A DNA stretch of 64,000 nucleotides from an uncultured beta proteobacterium (GCA_903823025.1 CAIJRK010000069.1:1-64000), one strand, 5' to 3'; counted from the stretch's first letter, positions 36,780-46,455 are shown. Translations and numbers: made by a program. The notes: generated by a model from the letters alone, not told the origin.

Positions 36780-37982
36780 ATGGAAGCACTAAAGCAGGGC
36801 GCAGACACCTTGTTCATTCTTCTTGGCGCCATCATGGTGCTGTCCATGCACGCTGGTTTTGCATTTCTGGAACTGGGCACCGTGCGGCGCAAAAACCAGG
36901 TGAATGCGCTGGTCAAGATTCTGGTGGACTTTTCGGTCTCCACGGTGGTGTATTTCATGGTGGGCTACAGCGTGGCTTACGGCACCAGCTTCTTTGTGGG
37001 CGCGGAGCAATTGGCGGCTAAGAACGGTTTCGAGTTGGTCCGGTTCTTCTTTTTGCTGACCTTCGCCGCCGCCATTCCCGCCATCATCTCGGGCGGCATT
37101 GCCGAACGCGCCAAGTTTTGGCCGCAGTTGATGGCGACCGCTGTGATAGTGGGCTTCGTTTACCCCTTCTTTGAAGGGATGATGTGGAACCAGCACTTTG
37201 GCGTGCAAGCCTGGATCCAAGGTTTAACGGGTGCGCCGTTTCATGACTTTGCGGGCAGCGTGGTGGTTCATGCTTTGGGCGGCTGGATCGCTTTGCCAGC
37301 TGTCATATTGTTAGGGGCGCGCAGCAATCGCTACCGCAAAGATGGCGCTATTTCAGCGCATCCACCGTCGAGTATTCCGTTTTTGGCCTTGGGCGCGTGG
37401 GTGCTCACCGTGGGCTGGTTCGGCTTCAACGTGATGAGCGCGCAAACGCTGGACAAGGTTTCGGGCTTGGTAGCGGTGAACTCGCTGATGGCAATGGTGG
37501 GCGGCACGCTGGCTGCGCTGGTCGTGGGCAAGAACGACCCCGGTTTTGTCCACAACGGCCCGCTGGCTGGGTTGGTCGCTGTGTGCGCAGGGTCGGACTT
37601 GATGCACCCGCTGGGCGCTTTGGTAGTAGGCGCTGTGGCAGGGGCCATTTTTGTTTCCATGTTCACATTGACGCAAAACAAATGGAAAATTGATGACGTG
37701 CTGGGCGTGTGGCCGCTGCACGGTTTGTGCGGGACGTGGGGCGGCCTGGCGGCTGGCATTTTTGGCGCCAAAGCCTTGGGTGGACTGGGCGGCGTCACGC
37801 TCGGTGCCCAACTGATTGGCACCGTCATGGGCGTGGTTTGGGCCTTGATCGGCGGGCTTGTGGTTTACGGTTTGCTCAAAGTCACGCTGGGTTTGCGCCT
37901 GAGTCAGGAAGAAGAATATGACGGCGCTGACCTGTCAATCCATAAGATCAGCGCTTCGCCGGAGCGTGAAGCCAACTGGTAA
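36780..37982 (+). CDS. amtB: Ammonium transporter
   Basis: A 400-residue Amt/AmtB channel with about 11 hydrophobic helices. The twin histidines of the pore are in VVHALGGW and WPLHGLCGTWGG. The N-terminus lacks an obvious cleaved signal peptide. No glnK gene lies before it. A plausible sigma-54 site upstream suggests induction under nitrogen limitation. Its 3' end overlaps the convergent cytochrome b gene by 35 bp. Confidence 0.95.
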   Translation: MEALKQGADTLFILLGAIMVLSMHAGFAFLELGTVRRKNQVNALVKILVDFSVSTVVYFMVGYSVAYGTSFFVGAEQLAAKNGFELVRFFFLLTFAAAIPAIISGGIAERAKFWPQLMATAVIVGFVYPFFEGMMWNQHFGVQAWIQGLTGAPFHDFAGSVVVHALGGWIALPAVILLGARSNRYRKDGAISAHPPSSIPFLALGAWVLTVGWFGFNVMSAQTLDKVSGLVAVNSLMAMVGGTLAALVVGKNDPGFVHNGPLAGLVAVCAGSDLMHPLGALVVGAVAGAIFVSMFTLTQNKWKIDDVLGVWPLHGLCGTWGGLAAGIFGAKALGGLGGVTLGAQLIGTVMGVVWALIGGLVVYGLLKVTLGLRLSQEEEYDGADLSIHKISASPEREANW

Positions 37983-39129
37983 CGGGCAGACGCATCGCAC
38001 CATCCTCAAAGGTTCCGGCGTCCGCATCTTGATGACAGGCGGCACAGTTGGTGCGGCTTTTAATGGCAGGCGACAGCCACTCGGCTGGCGTGATGTCTTG
38101 GTGCTTTTTAACCCAATAAGGCGTCTCGGTCATGCGCAATGGCGTGACTCCCGGTGGGATGGACTGCTCAATTTTGTAGGCGGCCTCGGTGGCGTGCTGG
38201 TCGGCGGCGTTCGCACGCATGAACGTCAACAACGCGGCTATGGTGGCCTCATCAAGGTACAAGTCGGAGCCGAAATGGTCTTGTTGTTCCGCCATCATTC
38301 GGACCCAGGATCGACTGGGCAACAACGACGGATGAAACGCCATATGGCAACTGCTGCACTCCTCTCGCCACTGGGCGTTGTCCGCCAGCGTGCGGCCTAC
38401 GAAAGGCACGTTGGACGTTTTGAACGTGCCTTCCATCAGCCCCAATTGCTTTTCCAGCGGCGCATGTAAGGCGTAGAAAAACCACCAACCAGCAAACCCC
38501 AGCATCAGCACCCCCATCACAGCGGCCACGCCACCGCGTGCGCGGGTGATTGGCGTGTTGGCCTCGGCTAATTTGGTGCCGGTCAGCATGGACTTGGCCA
38601 GATTTTCGCGGTGTATCAGGCTCTCGACAATGACACCGGCGATGTGGCCCGCCACCACCCCTAACATCGCGATAGCCGCGAGTTCGTGTATTTGTTTGAC
38701 GGTTTGGGCTTGCGCAAAGCTGATCCAGCCCGCCACCAAGCCTTGCTGCTCGTCGCCACCCAGCGTGAAGATGCCGGTCAGGCCCACCACCCCGGCGAGT
38801 ACCAACAGTAAATAGATAGCCCAACTACCCGCCGGGTTGTGCCCAATATGGCGCGCCGCCCGGTGAGCGATGAGTTGACGCACATAAGTCAGCGCGGCTT
38901 GAGGCCCAAAACCAAATGAGCTAAAGCGGGCGTAGTGCGAACCCACCAGCCCCCAGATCACCCGAAAAACCAACAAGCCGAGCATGAGATAACCCAAGAA
39001 CACATGCACGGATAACCACTGATCTTCCTCGCTGGTTAGCCAGGCACCGGCAAAGCTCAGGGCGAGAGTCCAATGAAACAAGCGGGTCGGAACGTCCCAA
39101 ATCAGGTGACGTTGCATGGGTTGCTGCAT
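37948..39129 (-). CDS. Cytochrome b561-type membrane protein fused to a diheme cytochrome c domain
   Basis: A 393-residue protein. The first about 220 residues form a four-helix cytochrome b561 domain (WDVPTRLFHW, VHVFLGY, KQIHELAA, GHIAGV give heme-ligand histidines), plus a fifth helix at about 200-220. The C-terminal part has CSSCH at 258-262 and CAACH at 362-366 and closely resembles the free diheme cytochrome encoded next door, including CHMAF, the LLP-SW segment and the TE-x-W/YW region. It is the last gene of the SHP operon. It probably passes electrons from the membrane to the diheme cytochrome or SHP. The fused domain is unusual. Confidence 0.88.
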   Translation of the reverse strand: MQQPMQRHLIWDVPTRLFHWTLALSFAGAWLTSEEDQWLSVHVFLGYLMLGLLVFRVIWGLVGSHYARFSSFGFGPQAALTYVRQLIAHRAARHIGHNPAGSWAIYLLLVLAGVVGLTGIFTLGGDEQQGLVAGWISFAQAQTVKQIHELAAIAMLGVVAGHIAGVIVESLIHRENLAKSMLTGTKLAEANTPITRARGGVAAVMGVLMLGFAGWWFFYALHAPLEKQLGLMEGTFKTSNVPFVGRTLADNAQWREECSSCHMAFHPSLLPSRSWVRMMAEQQDHFGSDLYLDEATIAALLTFMRANAADQHATEAAYKIEQSIPPGVTPLRMTETPYWVKKHQDITPAEWLSPAIKSRTNCAACHQDADAGTFEDGAMRLPVTSWLHAPAKR

Positions 39130-39159
39130 GGGTTGAGTCTCTTAACGGCGGTCGTGGGT

Positions 39160-39651
39160 TTATTGCGGAATGTGGATGCTTCTCTCGTCGAAGTTGCCCT
39201 TGTCGGCGCCGCTATGGCAAGCCATGCAATTGGCCCGACTCTTGATAGAAGCTCGTTTCCAGACCGCTGGAGAAATCTCGCGACTATCGTGCTTGGATTT
39301 GAACCATGCTGACTCTGTAATGCGCAGCGGCGCGGTGTTGGCCGTCCAGCGGTTCGAGTCGTTTTCAACCAAAAACCGGGTAATCTCCAGCGTCTCCTGC
39401 GGGGTCAGAGACGCATCGGTTTCAAAATGCTTATCCAAGCCCGACATGATCTTGCGCCAGGACGCAGCAGGCAACAAACCCGGCGGAAAAGCCATATGAC
39501 AGGCCGCGCATTCCTGTTTCCACTTCTGATTGATTTGCGCGGGCATCACCGGTTTGCCACGGTTTTCACCGTCATATTTATTGCTGTCGGCCTGAACCCC
39601 CAAAGCAGCCACGACGGCCAGCGCCACAAGAATTTTTTTAAGATATTTCAT
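39160..39651 (-). CDS. Periplasmic diheme cytochrome c (DHC)
   Basis: A 163-residue protein with a signal peptide (about 1-21) and two heme c sites, CAACH at 48-52 and CMACH at 142-146. This matches DHC, the electron donor to sphaeroides heme protein in Rhodobacter and Shewanella operons. It lies between the SHP gene and the cytochrome b gene on the same strand. The C-terminal domain of the cytochrome b is its paralogue. Confidence 0.9.
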   Translation of the reverse strand: MKYLKKILVALAVVAALGVQADSNKYDGENRGKPVMPAQINQKWKQECAACHMAFPPGLLPAASWRKIMSGLDKHFETDASLTPQETLEITRFLVENDSNRWTANTAPLRITESAWFKSKHDSREISPAVWKRASIKSRANCMACHSGADKGNFDERSIHIPQ

Positions 39652-39665
39652 GATGCCCGTCTCTC

Positions 39666-40070
39666 TTATTTAGCCGATAGCACGTAGGCGATGAAGTCAC
39701 CCTTTTCTTGTGCCGTGCAGGCGCGGCTCAAGACATCGTTGCAGTTGCGCTTGAACCATTTCTCGACCGTGGCAGCTTCTGTGAATCGTTTGGGATTGGC
39801 GGACGGTGACAACGGCAAGATGACTTTGTTGGTCTTGACGTGCTTGCCAGTGTTGGTGGGTGAACTGGTGTGGCATGACGCGCACGACAGTTCATTAATT
39901 TTGGTGTTGTAAAGCTTTTCGCCAGCGGCAACGGAGAAGTCTTTGAAGGCCGCATTTTCTTGTTTGGCCGGGGTGCGGTAGCTGTCCTGAATCGGGTTGG
40001 CCACAGCACATAAGGGCAGGGCCAACACCAAACAGGCCAACAAGCTTGTCTTGTTCAGATTCTTTTTCAT
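39666..40070 (-). CDS. Sphaeroides heme protein (SHP)-like cytochrome c, DUF1924
   Basis: A 134-residue secreted monoheme cytochrome c. The signal peptide ends near residue 24, and the heme site is CASCH at 63-67. After it comes the SHP/DUF1924 region with KRNCNDVLSRAC (107-118). In the Rhodobacter protein an Asn in this area is the second heme ligand and leaves on reduction, so the protein can bind oxygen or nitric oxide. The Asn residues at 109 and 111 are candidates here. It is the first gene of the SHP-DHC-cytochrome b operon. Confidence 0.88.
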   Translation of the reverse strand: MKKNLNKTSLLACLVLALPLCAVANPIQDSYRTPAKQENAAFKDFSVAAGEKLYNTKINELSCASCHTSSPTNTGKHVKTNKVILPLSPSANPKRFTEAATVEKWFKRNCNDVLSRACTAQEKGDFIAYVLSAK

Positions 40071-40202
40071 CAGGAACTCCTTTGTTAAAAAACAAAATCA
40101 AAAGGTAGTGACCCTCGTGAGGTTATTTAACCCTATAAATTCAGGGTTATTCATCCTAAAACAAACAGCTTAAAGAAATCTTAAATGAATTTTTTATGCG
40201 CC

Positions 40203-42371
40203 TTACAGAAGGGCCAACGCCGTGCGCACTTCTTGCACCGTCAAAATCTCGGTCAAGACGACCGGTGCCCGACCCGTTTTATAGAGCACATAAACCGGCA
40301 CGCCGTTGCGGCCTAGTTCGCTTAACGCGGCAGTGATGGCCGGGTCGCGGCGCGTCCAGTCGGCGCGCAGCAGGGTGACTTTTTTGGCAGTCATGTCGGC
40401 CAGCACCTCTTGATTAACCAGCGTTGTTTTCTTGTTGTACTGGCAAGTCACGCACCAAGCAGCGGTGAAATCGACAAACACGGGCGCACCCGTTGCCAAC
40501 GCCTGTTCCACCCGACCCGGCGCCCAAGTCTGCCAGCGATCTCCACTGGCTGCCGCCTCGGAAGTTTCTAAAGTTTTTGTGATATTTCGGCCAATCGTCC
40601 CTGTCAGCAAGGCGAAAAACGCGATTGAAATAGCCACCATGATCCAGCGACTTCGCCCCTTGAGCGTGAGCGACCAAAGCACCCCACTCAAAGCCACCAA
40701 CAGCGCCAGCAACGCGCCCGCGCCGTCAATGCCGCTTTGCTGACCCAGCACCCAGACCAGCCAGACAACGGTGGCAAACATCGGAAACGCCATCGCGCGG
40801 CGGAAGGTGTTCATCCACGCGCCAGGCCGGGGCAGCAACTTGGCGATTGCCGGAATCAAGCTGGCCGCCAGATACGGCAACGCCATACCGACGCCAATCG
40901 TGGCAAAAATCAGCAAAGCTTGTGCGGCGGGCAACCCCAGCGCCAACCCGAGCGACGCACCCATGAACGGCGCGGTGCAAGGCGACGCAATAGCGACCGC
41001 CAATACGCCCGACAAAAACGCATCCACCGCCGGATTTTTGGATTGGATCGTCGTCACGCGGCTAGGCAAAAAATGACCAAACTCAAACATCCCGGCCAAG
41101 TTCAACCCCATCACCGTGAACAACACGGCCAGCGCCGCCACCACCGCAGGCGACTGCAACTGAAAGCCCCAGCCCAACTGTTCACCCGCGCTGCGCAGGC
41201 CCAACATCAACGCGCCCAAGGCCAAAAATGACAGCACCACGCCTGCGGTATAGGCCAGCCCGCTGATGCGGTGGCCGCGACGGTCATTGGCGTGGCGCGT
41301 GAAACTCATCACCTTGATGGCCAGTATCGGAAACACGCAAGGCATTAAATTAAGAATAAGGCCGCCCAACAGGGCGCCCACCAAGGCAGCCCATAAACCC
41401 ATGGAGACCGTTGGCGCGGCAGGCAATATTGTTCCGGTGTCCAAGTTGGCCTTGAGCGCCGCCGCCAAAGCAGGCGACACCTCTTGCAAAGCGGCCACCG
41501 CAGGCCAGTTGCCCGTGACTGTGGCCTGGGCCAAAAATCCTTCGCGCTGGCCATTAAGTTCTCCCGCTACCACCAACGGCATCACGTTCGGGCTTTGGCT
41601 GCGGTGCGCGGACAAAGGCACATTGGCCGTCCACAGGTTGCCCTGCCAGTTTTGCGTCCATTGGCCCGCCGTCTCAATCACCTCGGACGTTTCCGGGAAA
41701 AATTCCAGCGCTTGGCCTTGCAACGCAGTGGGTAGTCCGGCTACCGTGACTTTAAGCGTGTTGCCCGCCACTTCAACCCGACTGTCGCCCGTCAAGGCTT
41801 GCGGCTGTGCTTTCAAGGCAGCTTCAAAGGCGGCACCGTTCAGCGCGGTAGAGCCGCGAACCGGCAAGCGCAGCACAAATTCGCCTTCTTGTGGAATGCA
41901 TTCTTTGCGGCACACCAGCCACGTCGCCTTGAGTTTGATTTCCAGGTCGCTGTTGAGCAACGAGGGCTTGAAGTCCGGCGTAATCGTGAGCGGCACCGGC
42001 AATAACACGGTGCCTTCATAACCGTAGTTAGCCAAGTTGCCAATTGGAATCTTTTTGGGCAGCGGCCACGCGATGTCGCCCGCCATGACGCCAGGCGGCA
42101 ACGTCCATTGCAGATCGGTGGGCAAACCGGAGTCGCCGGAGTTCTTCCAGTAAGTGTGCCATTCGGGCTGGTGCGTAAGCTGCAAACCGACCCACACGGT
42201 TTTTCCGGAGTCGGCCCCGTCCGGCGCATGGGCCAACAACTCGGCCCGCACTTGAGCGGTGGTGACGACGGAGGACACGCTCAGTTGGGCGCTGGCAGCG
42301 GTCGAAAGCAAGCTCATCACGAGCCAAAGTGCAGCCATCCAAAGCCGCTGGGGGAATTTTAAAAAGTTCAT
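40203..42371 (-). CDS. dsbD: Thiol:disulfide interchange protein DsbD
   Basis: A 722-residue protein that carries electrons from cytoplasmic thioredoxin to the periplasm. A signal peptide (to about residue 30, ASA) and an N-terminal periplasmic domain lead into the membrane core with cysteines in PCVFPILAIKVM and ASPCTAPFMGAS. The C-terminal thioredoxin domain has AAWCVTCQYNK near residue 639. The start at 42371 gives a proper signal peptide; the upstream frame to 42422 does not. The N-terminal domain is of the ScsB/DsbD-like type. With a three-gene cytochrome c operon next door, a role in heme-protein maturation is likely but inferred. Confidence 0.93.
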   Translation of the reverse strand: MNFLKFPQRLWMAALWLVMSLLSTAASAQLSVSSVVTTAQVRAELLAHAPDGADSGKTVWVGLQLTHQPEWHTYWKNSGDSGLPTDLQWTLPPGVMAGDIAWPLPKKIPIGNLANYGYEGTVLLPVPLTITPDFKPSLLNSDLEIKLKATWLVCRKECIPQEGEFVLRLPVRGSTALNGAAFEAALKAQPQALTGDSRVEVAGNTLKVTVAGLPTALQGQALEFFPETSEVIETAGQWTQNWQGNLWTANVPLSAHRSQSPNVMPLVVAGELNGQREGFLAQATVTGNWPAVAALQEVSPALAAALKANLDTGTILPAAPTVSMGLWAALVGALLGGLILNLMPCVFPILAIKVMSFTRHANDRRGHRISGLAYTAGVVLSFLALGALMLGLRSAGEQLGWGFQLQSPAVVAALAVLFTVMGLNLAGMFEFGHFLPSRVTTIQSKNPAVDAFLSGVLAVAIASPCTAPFMGASLGLALGLPAAQALLIFATIGVGMALPYLAASLIPAIAKLLPRPGAWMNTFRRAMAFPMFATVVWLVWVLGQQSGIDGAGALLALLVALSGVLWSLTLKGRSRWIMVAISIAFFALLTGTIGRNITKTLETSEAAASGDRWQTWAPGRVEQALATGAPVFVDFTAAWCVTCQYNKKTTLVNQEVLADMTAKKVTLLRADWTRRDPAITAALSELGRNGVPVYVLYKTGRAPVVLTEILTVQEVRTALALL

Positions 42372-42434
42372 TGGGAAATAAGAGTGGCGCAAGGCGACAA
42401 AGTTCCAGTTACCGTGCAGCAACAGGGCGGCAGA

Positions 42435-42776
42435 TCAGTCGTCGTGGTCGGGCAACAAAGCGCCTTGCGAAAACACGGCAGGCAGTTTTTTCGGCGCCTT
42501 GATACGCATCTGTTTGTTCACGTTCATACGGCCAAACACCACTTCAATATCGCTCACCGACACGCCAAACTCATGCGCCAAAAACCGCAGCATGTGGTCA
42601 GTCGCCTTGCCCGACACGGGTGCCGCCGTCACGCTAACCTTGAGTTGCGTACCTTTGGGTTTGCCGATGACGTCGCGCGCGGCGCTGGGTTTGCCCAGAA
42701 TGTTGACCACCAATACGTCGCCGTCCCAGGCAAAGAATGAATCGCCCGTGGCGTTTTTGAGTTGTCCGCGACTCAT
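42435..42776 (-). CDS. yggU: YggU-family DUF167 protein
   Basis: A 113-residue protein of the small DUF167/YggU family, with the conserved LKVSVTAAPVSGKATDHMLRFLA segment present in shortened form (VTAAPVSGKATDHML) and KQMRIKAP near the C-terminus. The cellular function is unknown. It lies 63 bp upstream of dsbD on the same strand and may be co-transcribed. Confidence 0.85.
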   Translation of the reverse strand: MSRGQLKNATGDSFFAWDGDVLVVNILGKPSAARDVIGKPKGTQLKVSVTAAPVSGKATDHMLRFLAHEFGVSVSDIEVVFGRMNVNKQMRIKAPKKLPAVFSQGALLPDHDD

Positions 42777-42935
42777 AAGGCAAGGCCCGATGTGCGGTGT
42801 CGGAATAGGTTTTGGGGTTGAAGGTTCATCAAAGTTCTGTGCATCAGTTTTGAAATTAGAAGTGAATGTTGTATTGGATACCTGTTTTAACCGCGCCTAA
42901 AATGTAGTCACTGTAATTACTTTATAGGTCAAATC

Positions 42936-43214
42936 ATGCCCCCCTCAAGCACCGTGCATCCTCTCAAAATCATTGCCATTGGCAACTCACGCGGCGTTCG
43001 TTTGCCGCAAGCCTTGCTGCGCCGCTACGGCATGGCCGACGAGATCACGCTGGAAGAGTTGCCCGAAGGGCTTTTGCTACGCGGTTCGGCCTCCAGCAAG
43101 CTGTCGCTCAAGCAAACCTTTACCGAGATGGCGCGTGAGCAGGCGGCAGGCCTTGAGGACTGGCGCGATCTGGACGGGACAGCGGCTGACGGGCTGGATC
43201 ACGTCAAATGGTGA
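42936..43214 (+). CDS. mazE: AbrB/MazE-family antitoxin
   Basis: A 92-residue antitoxin. The N-terminal half has the MazE/AbrB swapped-hairpin pattern, with IIAIGNSRGVRLPQALL and DEITLEELPEGLLLRG. The C-terminal tail (WRDLDG...DHVKW) would bind the toxin. The start is the ATG at 42936. Its 3' end overlaps the mazF start by 7 bp, so the two are coupled. Confidence 0.88.
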   Translation: MPPSSTVHPLKIIAIGNSRGVRLPQALLRRYGMADEITLEELPEGLLLRGSASSKLSLKQTFTEMAREQAAGLEDWRDLDGTAADGLDHVKW

Positions 43215-43546
43215 CGGCCAAAGTTTCCCGCTACGGTTTGTATGGGGCGCAGTTAGACCCGACGCGCGGCAGCGAAATCGCCAAGACCCGACCCGTGGTC
43301 GTGGTCAGTCCTGACGAGATGAACCGCCACCTTGAAACCGTGGTCATTTGCCCTTTGACCAGCCAGTTGCATCCGCAGTGGGCGAGTCGTGTGCCGTGTC
43401 GGTGTGAGGGTGTCGCCAGCGAGATTGCCGTGGATCAGATTCGCACCGTGAGCAAGTCGCGCCTGACGCAGTCCTTGGGACGCATTGACGCCGCCACCGT
43501 GCAAGAGTTGCGACAAGTGATTGCCCTGCTTTACGTGAAAGATTGA
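43208..43546 (+). CDS. mazF: MazF/PemK-family ribonuclease toxin
   Basis: A 112-residue MazF-like endoribonuclease. The fold-defining KTRPVVVVSPDEMN, VVICPLTSQ and the QIRTVSKSRL segments are present, with the Arg and Thr-Ser residues expected at the active site. It is neutralised by the overlapping upstream MazE. The radical SAM gene begins 2 bp after its stop, which is unusual. Confidence 0.9.
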   Translation: MVTAKVSRYGLYGAQLDPTRGSEIAKTRPVVVVSPDEMNRHLETVVICPLTSQLHPQWASRVPCRCEGVASEIAVDQIRTVSKSRLTQSLGRIDAATVQELRQVIALLYVKD

Positions 43547-43548
43547 CC

Positions 43549-45207
43549 ATGCCTTTGCCCACCATCCTCCTAGCCACACTCAACGCCAAATACATTCACG
43601 CCTCCTTGGGCTTGCGCTACCTGCTCGCCAACATGGGCGAGTTGAAACCACAGACCACGTTGTGCGAATTCACGATTGCCCGCCAGCCGCAAGACGTGGT
43701 CGATGCATTACTGCAAACCCTGGATGGCCCGGCGGCCTGCGATCAGCCGCGCAATACCAGCGAAACCTCACCAGCGCCGCGCCCACAAATCATCGGCTTT
43801 GGCGTGTATATCTGGAACGTAACGCCCACTTGCGAGGTCGTGCGCCTGCTGAAAATCCAACGGCCCGAGATCAAAGTGATTTTGGGTGGTCCGGAGGTGA
43901 GCCACGAGATCAACGAGCAAGACATCGTGCGCCTGGCCGATCACGTCATCACGGGTTGGGGCGATGTGAGCTTTCCCAAACTGTGCCGCGCTTTGTTGCA
44001 CGGCCCGCAGCCGTTGATGAAAGTGATCGCGGGCGAACAACCCCCGCTGGATCAAATTGTGCTGCCCTACGCCGAGTACACCGAGGCCGATCTGGCGCAC
44101 CGCCTGCTTTATGTGGAGGCATCGCGCGGTTGCCCGTTCAAGTGCGAGTTTTGTTTGAGTTCGCTGGACAAAACCGCTTGGGCGTTTGATCTGGAAACAT
44201 TTCTTACTGAAATGCAGGGTCTGTACCAGCGCGGCGCTCGCAACTTCAAATTTGTGGATCGCACGTTTAATTTGAAGATTGACGCCTCGGTTCGTATCCT
44301 GCAATTTTTTCTGGACAAACTGCCCGCGCCGGGTTCAACCGATTTAAAAAACGATTCAGCGAACGATTTGTTTGTTCATTTTGAAGTCATCCCCGACCAA
44401 CTGCCGGAGCGACTCAAGCACATGATTGCGCAGTTTCCGCCCGGCGTGTTGCAGTTTGAGGTGGGCATTCAAAGTTTCAACGTGGATGTGCAACAACGCA
44501 TTTCGCGCAAACAGGACAACGACAAAACGGCGGCTAATTTGCGTTGGCTGGTGGACGAATCGAACGCCCATTTGCACACGGATTTGATTTTTGGTCTGCC
44601 CGGCGAAACACTGCAAAGCTTTGCCACCGGCTTTGACCGACTGCACGCGTTGCGCCCGCATGAGATACAGCTCGGCATTTTGAAGCGCCTGCGCGGCACA
44701 CCGATTGCCCGCCATAGCGTCGCCTACGGCATGGTGTACGACGCCAATCCGCCATACACGGTGCGGCAAACCGGTGCAGTCGATGCCGCCACAATGCAGC
44801 GCTTTACCCGCTTCGCGCGCTATTGGGATTTGGTGGCAAACTCCGGGCGCTTCAAGCAAACTTTGGCTTTGTTGCTGGCGGAGGGCGTGGCGTCCGATGC
44901 AAGTGCCACGCCATCCCCGTTTGAGGCGTTTCTCGCTTTTGCCGATTGGCTGTGGCAAACCACGGGGAAAACCAGCGGTTTGTCGCCCGAGATATTGGTC
45001 GATGCGCTGTTTGATTACCTTTGCAGCATGAGTCACTTGTCCATTCAAACCGTACAACAAACCTTGTTGAACGACTATGTGGCCAGTGGCGCCAGAGCGC
45101 GTCCACACAGTCTCAAAGACGTGTTGCCCAAACAAGAAGCGCCCCAAAGTCAGGCCGCCAAAACGCTGGCGCAACGTCAGGAACGGCATCTGTCAGCACC
45201 GATTTGA
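43549..45207 (+). CDS. B12-binding radical SAM protein (DUF4080)
   Basis: A 552-residue enzyme. A cobalamin-binding-like domain (about 1-150; [10 protein letters not shown] and the [11 protein letters not shown] segment) is followed by a radical SAM domain with GCPFKCEFC (about residues 195-203), the C-x3-C-x2-C that holds the 4Fe-4S cluster. The C-terminal part resembles DUF4080. The ATG at 43549 is used, as it fits [17 protein letters not shown], though a TTG 6 bp earlier overlaps the mazF stop. The substrate is unknown. It is probably co-transcribed with the MazEF genes. Confidence 0.88.
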   Translation: MPLPTILLATLNAKYIHASLGLRYLLANMGELKPQTTLCEFTIARQPQDVVDALLQTLDGPAACDQPRNTSETSPAPRPQIIGFGVYIWNVTPTCEVVRLLKIQRPEIKVILGGPEVSHEINEQDIVRLADHVITGWGDVSFPKLCRALLHGPQPLMKVIAGEQPPLDQIVLPYAEYTEADLAHRLLYVEASRGCPFKCEFCLSSLDKTAWAFDLETFLTEMQGLYQRGARNFKFVDRTFNLKIDASVRILQFFLDKLPAPGSTDLKNDSANDLFVHFEVIPDQLPERLKHMIAQFPPGVLQFEVGIQSFNVDVQQRISRKQDNDKTAANLRWLVDESNAHLHTDLIFGLPGETLQSFATGFDRLHALRPHEIQLGILKRLRGTPIARHSVAYGMVYDANPPYTVRQTGAVDAATMQRFTRFARYWDLVANSGRFKQTLALLLAEGVASDASATPSPFEAFLAFADWLWQTTGKTSGLSPEILVDALFDYLCSMSHLSIQTVQQTLLNDYVASGARARPHSLKDVLPKQEAPQSQAAKTLAQRQERHLSAPI

Positions 45208-45295
45208 GCGGGCATGGCGCTCCTTATACTTGCTGGGTTGGCCCGGCTCCACCCTTGGTGCTGGCTGGTGGCCTGCTTCTTTACTCAAACTCCCC

Positions 45296-45637
45296 ATGCA
45301 AAATTTACCCGCCTGCCCCCAATGCACCCTTGAAAACACCTATCTGGATGGCGACAACTTGATCTGCCCCGACTGCGCACACGAGTGGCCCGCCACCGCA
45401 CCCACGGACGACGGCGAAGAAGGCAGCGCCGTCATCAAAGACGCCAACGGCAACCCGCTGGCCGACGGCGATTCGGTCATTTTGATCAAAGACCTGAAAG
45501 TCAAAGGTTCGTCAACCATCCTGAAAAAAGGCACCAAAGTCAAAAGCATTCGCCTCGTCGGCGGCGACCATGAAGTCGATTGCAAGATGGACGCAGGCAG
45601 CTTTATGCTGAAAGCCTGTTTTCTGAAAAAAGCGTAA
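45296..45637 (+). CDS. PhnA/YjdM-family zinc-ribbon protein
   Basis: A 113-residue protein of the PhnA (YjdM) family. The N-terminal CPQC...CPDC pair forms a zinc ribbon. The C-terminal domain contains [15 protein letters not shown] and [18 protein letters not shown], typical of the family. Despite the old name, its role in phosphonate use is not established. The ATG at 45296 begins right before the zinc ribbon. An inverted repeat AGCCAAC / GTTGGCT starting near 45639 may help end transcription. Confidence 0.9.
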   Translation: MQNLPACPQCTLENTYLDGDNLICPDCAHEWPATAPTDDGEEGSAVIKDANGNPLADGDSVILIKDLKVKGSSTILKKGTKVKSIRLVGGDHEVDCKMDAGSFMLKACFLKKA

Positions 45638-45696
45638 AGCCAACACTCGCCGGAAGTGCCCGGTTGGCTGGTCAAAATGTGTCTGGCGTGCTGAAA

Positions 45697-46455
45697 CTAA
45701 TGCAGGGTCAAACGCACACCAGCACGCTGTTGAAGCGTGGTCATGTCGATGACTGGACTGGCGCCACTGAGCACCATGCTTTCGCGTTTGGCGGCCTGTT
45801 CATCGTGTCGGTTGTCCAGCACCACCAGCGTGTTTAGCTTGGCATTGACTGGCAGGTTGCGAATATCCACCAGTTTATGGAGCGCCGCACTGGTTGCGCT
45901 GTGGTGTGATCCGACCGCCAACACCAAAGTGCCATCCAGATCAAAATCCAAGGCGTAAACCTTGCCAGTAATACCTGTTACCTGCGGATTACGAGTGATG
46001 TTGGCCCCCTTTTTCCATGCTGCCAGACAGTGCGCCACCTCTTCAACAAAGAGTGAGTCATCCGTCGAAATTCCAGTGTGCTCACTCTCCCAGCGAGCCA
46101 AGTCCATCAATGTGGCGATATAGCGGGCAAAGCCCTCAGAGGCCGTATCGGCTCGACTCCAGACTTCAATCTCACCCTCGTCAGTGAAGGATGCGCCATG
46201 CGCTTGCGCTGCTGTTTTGATGAATCTTGTGTGCGTGGCGCTGGAAAGGGTGACGCCTCGACTGCGAAAGTGCAAGAACACCGCACCATCATCAAAAAAT
46301 CTGATTTGTTCCCCCGCGTGCTCCACAAACACCGGCATCGCATCGCCATCGTTGAAGCAAAAAGGAGTTTCAATCATGACCACATTGCCAGCATCGTCCA
46401 GCGGATGGCAGGCCAATCCCAATAGTAATGTAAGTTGTGTGCAAATCATGATCAT
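45697..46455 (-). CDS. DUF1828-type protein of unknown function
   Basis: A 252-residue protein. The N-terminal half has the DUF1828 pattern: FVEHAGEQIRFFDDGAVFLHF, then GVTLS and a helix before EGEIEVWS. The second half is less clear and includes LVLAVGSHHSATSAALHKL and NTLVVLDNRHDE. DUF1828 proteins are often near mobile or defence genes. Its start overlaps the end of the frameshifted partner at 46452-46906 by 4 bp, so the two form an operon. No catalytic motif is recognised. Confidence 0.75.
   Translation of the reverse strand: MIMICTQLTLLLGLACHPLDDAGNVVMIETPFCFNDGDAMPVFVEHAGEQIRFFDDGAVFLHFRSRGVTLSSATHTRFIKTAAQAHGASFTDEGEIEVWSRADTASEGFARYIATLMDLARWESEHTGISTDDSLFVEEVAHCLAAWKKGANITRNPQVTGITGKVYALDFDLDGTLVLAVGSHHSATSAALHKLVDIRNLPVNAKLNTLVVLDNRHDEQAAKRESMVLSGASPVIDMTTLQQRAGVRLTLH

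Noticed and set aside
42901-42925. GTAATTAC palindrome upstream of mazE as an operator
   Set aside because: Only 8 bp long and easily found by chance; not listed as a feature.
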